DNA of 64,000 nt from Dermanyssus gallinae (Eukaryota > Arthropoda > Arachnida > Mesostigmata > Dermanyssidae): positions 158,897 through 222,896 of the forward strand of contig QVRM01002767.1 of assembly GCA_003439945.1 (NCBI GenBank), read 5' to 3'. Shown piece by piece: positions 59,549 to 64,000 of this stretch. A program made the translations under genes and the position numbers. Below the pieces are notes generated by a model that saw nothing but the letters and a program-made list of their open reading frames with translations, did not search any database and was not told where the DNA came from. How positions within the stretch are numbered: position 1 is the stretch's first letter; each line of letters opens with the position of its first letter.

Positions 59549-60109
59549 AGGAAGAACAACGATGCACAAGTCTCTAAAGCGGTAAAGGCGGAACTGCACA
59601 ACAGCAACTGGAGCGCGCTCGATGGCCAGTCCCCGCCCGCTCTAGAAGCGCTTGAAGCGCGTCGGCAAGGGCTGAGAGCGCAGCCATTCGGATTCGCCGG
59701 TCTGGAACGGACAGAAGGAAGAGGTGGCATGAATCCGACATTAAGCGGCATACATTCGTCCCTATCAGGATCGACAACGCGGTCGACCTCGACGGGGACG
59801 CCGGTGAAAAACGTTCACGAAGTTGTCAAGCCTCTGCAGCCGCCAGAGATCGGCCCGGTGGTCACCAAAGACGTGGCCACAAAGGATCTTGACCGAAAAG
59901 ACAAGACCTGTGCGCCTGCCAAGAGCTGCCAAACGAAACAGCCAGCACTCCTAGCTGAAAAGTGCTTTAGTAACCCCGCCACCACAAAGTGCAGTACCAA
60001 TTTGAGTACCCATCAAGTAGCCCCTCCTACTCAAGTCGCACAACAACAACAACAAGAAAAGCAAGCGAAAAAGCAAAAGACAGTTTCTAAGTGCTGTGTG
60101 TTGATTTAA
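59549..60109 (+). CDS. Candidate last exon, C-terminal CaaX box
   Basis: Open from the base after TAG at 59546-59548 (possible splice acceptor) to TAA at 60107-60109, 186 residues. An internal ATG at 59729 would give 126. The C-terminus is a polybasic stretch followed by CCVLI (KQAKKQKTVSKCCVLI). CVLI fits a CaaX prenylation signal, and the basic run would help membrane binding. Before it lie a poly-Gln stretch and low-complexity Pro/Thr/Lys sequence. Composition and codon use differ from the retroelements. The retroelement at 56093 inserted only about 40 bases upstream, probably in the preceding intron. The protein is not identified, and no upstream exon is proven. Confidence 0.45.
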   Translation, partial: RKNNDAQVSKAVKAELHNSNWSALDGQSPPALEALEARRQGLRAQPFGFAGLERTEGRGGMNPTLSGIHSSLSGSTTRSTSTGTPVKNVHEVVKPLQPPEIGPVVTKDVATKDLDRKDKTCAPAKSCQTKQPALLAEKCFSNPATTKCSTNLSTHQVAPPTQVAQQQQQEKQAKKQKTVSKCCVLI

Positions 60110-60863
60110 TAATACTTCCTACCAAATTGACATGGAGGTGTTCCGATGTGGACACGCGGTTGTGTTTGTATACCAAAGTGGTTGGCTCTGTTGGCAGAAT
60201 TAGTAATGTCACCAACATAGATAGGTACTGTGTACAGGTGGATCTGTATGCGTATGTTTATATATTAATGAACATCTTAGCTTCACTGAGCCGAAACTCT
60301 GTGCTTATTCTACGCATTTGCCTAATTGCAAACCTATCACTGCACTGGGAGAAATCATAGCAGGACATCAACCTTGATTTTGATTGGTTGGCTTCCTTCA
60401 TATTAATAGTTTAACATACACACAATGTAAATTTAACGATGCTCCCGCGTCTGATGTAAATTAACCAGCGGCCTACATATGTTGTGGTGGTGTCTAGTCA
60501 GAGTCGAACTACCAACATGGACTGTCTCTTCGTTATACCTTTACTGGAACTATTGCCGGAACGATTCGATAGAACGCCACTATAAAACAACATTGTTTGT
60601 TTCCACATCTGAGCTATAAGTGCCTGCAGGTATTAGCTGTACGTCGACGATCTTGACTCACACGGTAGTTCAACCATACGGTAGTGAGGCTTCTTTAAAG
60701 TGAAATGCTGAAGTTACCTTTTGACATTAGTCTGCCAGTATGACAAAAATTAGCTTTAAGGTAATATTACGCTTAGGCATCTGAAAAACAATACGAGTAC
60801 GTATCGTCGCAAATTGTCCCTTCCCAATTTCGCATAGTCCCACTTATAGCTTTTCGGGACATT
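60110..60863. other. Downstream sequence, nothing recognised
   Basis: No supported gene. It may include the 3' UTR of the candidate exon ending at 60109. Confidence 0.45.
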
Positions 60864-62919
60864 TTGCTCAACCTCTATAAATCCTCCTTTCCGTTGCTAA
60901 CCAAAACTTGCGGAGACTGCGCGCCAAACAGATCATTTTCATTCTCTCCTAGAATGCGGCGGCTCCGCCGGCACGTTAATAAAATGTATCGGAGGCAAAA
61001 AAAGGTTAATTCTCCCGACAGTAAACTGTTATATCTTGATAGCCATAGGCGGTATCGACATGGCTTACGTGCCGCTAGAACTGCCTTTTATAGGACAAAA
61101 TTCGAGACGTTGCGTAGTGACGCAAAAAATCTCTAGAATTTCATCAATAAAACATGTGGTAGGCATAACCGCTCAGTAGAACTGCCTTCCACTTTGACTG
61201 TGTTTCCTGATCGACCTGTTACTGATCCACAAGAAATTGCAGATGAGCTCAATCGACACTTCGCAACCATAGGCTCGGCTACAGTTGCGCCTCTCTGCCT
61301 TGAAGGTGACTTATCACCCATTCTTACAGATCTATGGACCAGCAAGGGCAACTCATTCAAGTTCTGTTCAGTGACAGACTCGGAGGTATATTCACTCCGA
61401 ATCAAACAAAAGGCAAGCTGGAGCTGTGGAGCTATGGGGATACCCGGAAAACTTTTAAAATCAGCGGCGCTCTGTATTACCAGTCCCCTAACAAAAATTG
61501 CGAATCTCTCCTTCTCCTCAGGTAACTTCCCCACACGTCTAAAAACCTCGTTTGTAACCCCGCTTTACAAAAGAAAGGGCGACAAAACACTACCCGCCAG
61601 CTACCGTCCCATAAGTCCGGTAGATTTTGTGTCTAAAATATTAGAAAAACTGGCTCTGAGAAGGTTTGAGCATCATTTAGAGTCCATGAAATTTCTGTCG
61701 TCGAATCAGTTTGGTTTCCGACGTGGTCGATCTACGGAGTTGGCCCTCGCCCACTTATGAGAGTCTATTGTGGATGCCGTAGAATCGACTAAATTATGTC
61801 TCGGAGTCTTTCTAGACGTTGCCGCGGCCTTCAATTGTCTCAATCACTCATATCTCCTACAAATGCTTCAGGTGTTGGGGTGTTCAGTGAGTGCAGTTGG
61901 TTGGTTCCGCTCGTACCTAACCTTAAGAATGCAGGCGGTGAGAGTTGGGTCGGTCGAATCCTCCTGGAGATCCGTAGACATCGGTACCCCCCAGGGTTCT
62001 GTTTTCGAACCTTTATTGTTCTTAATTCTTATTAATTTCATCCTATTAACCATCCAGAGGAAAAACTTAGGCAAGCCGATCGCTTTTGCTGATAATACGA
62101 CGTTGCTTTTTCGGCTCAATGCCTCCGAAATGTGTTCGGAGTTGCCTCATCTCTTATCTCAAGCGGAAACAGTAATTTCGATTCTTCAATAAATTTGGCC
62201 TTGTCGTTAATGCCAGCAAGACGAAACATTATTGCATTCTAAGCTCCTCAGCTAAAAATGCACATCGACAAGAAATTCTTTCTATCAGGGAGATATTGGT
62301 CTTCTCAGAGACCACAAAATGTCTCGGCCTAATGCTGCACGAGTGCATGAGCTGGCGGGCGCATTTAGAATACATCAAGCCTAAATGCTACGCCATCATT
62401 TCAGCCCTCTTTCGCATGCGGCTTATCGGAGTTCCAGTGGATGGCCTTCTCTTGGTCTACAAAACTTTGTTCCTGCCAGTTCTCCTTTATGGCATTCTTA
62501 TCTGGGGGAGTGGGTTTGAAGTTGTTCTCCGTCGGGCTCGAATAATGCAAAACAGATGCTCTTAGCGCCATATTTGGCAGGCGACGCAGAGACTCCGTCA
62601 GTGATCTTCATGTGGTCCAACCTTCTACCGGTCGACCTGTTCTATGCTGAAGGTTGCCACGCTGGGCTTTAAAATCACTAGGAATATTATTCCCTGTGAT
62701 GTTTCCTTTCCCCTTGCTCTCTTGTTCCGTAGGACCTCGAGACGTGCCACAATATATGTAGGGCCATTAGTCACAAAAAAGTCTAGTCAGCAAGCCCTTG
62801 TGTCTCGTTTGCCGTTATATGGACTAGTATACCACAGAATATTCGTCGTATCACTTCCCTGCATTGTTTTACACATATGGTCCAGAAATGGCTACTCACC
62901 ACCACACATTTCGACATAG
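60864..62919 (+). pseudogene. Decayed CR1/jockey-like reverse transcriptase
   Basis: 5'-truncated LINE. Frame one holds the linker (60864-61134), then PASYRPISPVDFVSKILEK, NQFGFRRGRSTELALAHL, GVFLDVAAAFNCLNHSYLLQ, DIGTPQGSVFEPLL and IAFADNTTLLFRL (FADN in place of YADD). After a frameshift near 62190-62290 come TKCLGLMLHE, LLYGILIWGSG and a C-terminal frame 62644-62919. Breaks: TAG at 61134-61136, TGA at 61758-61760 and 62190-62192 (TAA), and a stop at 62563. Closely related in motif wording to 41930-43054. Confidence 0.85.
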
Positions 62920-64000
62920 TTGAGCCACATGTTATTTTGTGTTGTGTTTATGATTTATGATACTCCATGATTGACTTATTTTGTGGCTGTTTATGACTGA
63001 GAGTTAACCATTTAATTCTATTTTTTTTGTTATTACCTGTATATTTTTTAATGAGAACTAAAGCATTGTATTATGCAGTTCCTATATAAACCACGTTTGA
63101 ATATTGAATAGGAACGACGTTACATGCTGAGTGTCCAGTGGCGACAATCATTAAAGCAGGTATTCAAGTCCTCTTAAGTAAATAGCTGAACGTGTTGGAT
63201 GGGTTTCGTGTGCTTTGGATAAGACCTTTAGATGTTACATTGTAGCGATGCATACAGGTTTTATTTGCTATATATTAACAACACCCATAAACATGTCGAT
63301 AACGACCCTCACCAATGTTTGGCTATTGAGCTAAAATGAGCCTCTAGCCAGGCGGAGCTACTCTCTCTACGAGTTTGATAGGTAGTCATTAAGAAATATT
63401 GATCAAAATTCGAAGCAAACTTACTGTAACCTTTGTGTTTAAAAAGTGTGATCATCTTCACCACCCGAATTTCTGTGCGGAGTACCCCGGTGCTCATTTA
63501 AGGTGGAAAATCGAGAGCGGGGACAAAGGGTAGCCGACATAATATTAGTCTGCTACGTGTGCTCTTCTCTCTTTGAACTAATTTTAAAAACGATCCAACT
63601 TACATCTGAATGAAACAGTTCCCAATCCAACGGTAGCGAAGTCCCAGATCAGCTCGTTTACGATTTCTTGAGATAACCTATCTTGTACACACCGGGTAGC
63701 GCAACTTTGCCTCTGGAACAGTTGGTTCATTCGTTTACCTATCTGAAGTTTTGTTGTGTGAAGTTACCCGGGTTGTTCAAGTGGGCCAACCTCGCTGATG
63801 AGTTCCCGTTTAAAAAGGAGACGACGACGATAGTAAGGTGCTAGACTCCTGTGTATTCGTATTTAGATGACATTGATATCATTTGTCAAACCTACGGCGC
63901 GTTTTTTTTCGAAGTCTAGCCGAGAACTGGAAAATTGTTGCTGACGGGCAGGATTAAACATGTCAGCAGTAAATCACCTCTCATATTCTGGAGTCTATAA
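62920..64000. other. Window end, nothing recognised
   Basis: AT-rich with short frames at background level. The 3' end of the preceding LINE lies somewhere near 62.9-63.1 kb, but no tail or target duplication is clear. Confidence 0.45.

Overview
This window is eukaryotic and looks like an arthropod genome. It has spliced genes with GT-AG introns, many (TA)n microsatellites, two mariner transposons, and R1-, R2- and jockey/CR1-like non-LTR retrotransposons. A chelicerate (mite or tick) would fit, but nothing here proves the lineage. I see no rRNA, CRISPR or bacterial operon structure.

Layout. 0.1-2.6 kb: a broken R2-clade element. 2.8-12.1 kb and 24.9-40.6 kb: two direct copies (A and B) of one duplicated segment. 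Copy B is longer because it gained a mariner, two LINE insertions and tandem repeats, and because copy A lost about 1.7 kb. 12.1-24.9 kb, between the copies: a GC-rich block, a 5'-truncated R1-type insertion with target-site duplication, an endonuclease relic and a second host gene. 40-43 kb: tandem repeats running into a decayed reverse transcriptase. 44.6-45.9 kb: an apparently intact mariner. 46-50 kb: old LINE debris. 51.6-52.7 kb: a GC-rich, promoter-like island. 56.1-59.5 kb: a non-LTR element with an intact gag ORF but a deleted pol. 59.5-60.1 kb: a candidate last exon ending in a prenylation motif. 60.9-62.9 kb: another decayed reverse transcriptase.

The main host content, not recognised from known families, is a small gene family on the minus strand encoding secreted proteins. 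Each gene has a signal-peptide exon, a middle exon of exactly 166 nt and a last exon, with intron phases 1 and 2. Gene B (31581 to 24974) would encode 182 residues and the diverged paralogue G2 (22577 to 17961) 146 residues. Copy A (5327 to 2877) has lost the signal-peptide exon and has a frameshift, so it is a pseudogene. Cysteines at the same places in exons 2 and 3 tie B and G2 together. The mariner and both LINEs in copy B are absent from exactly matching sites in copy A, so they arrived after the duplication.
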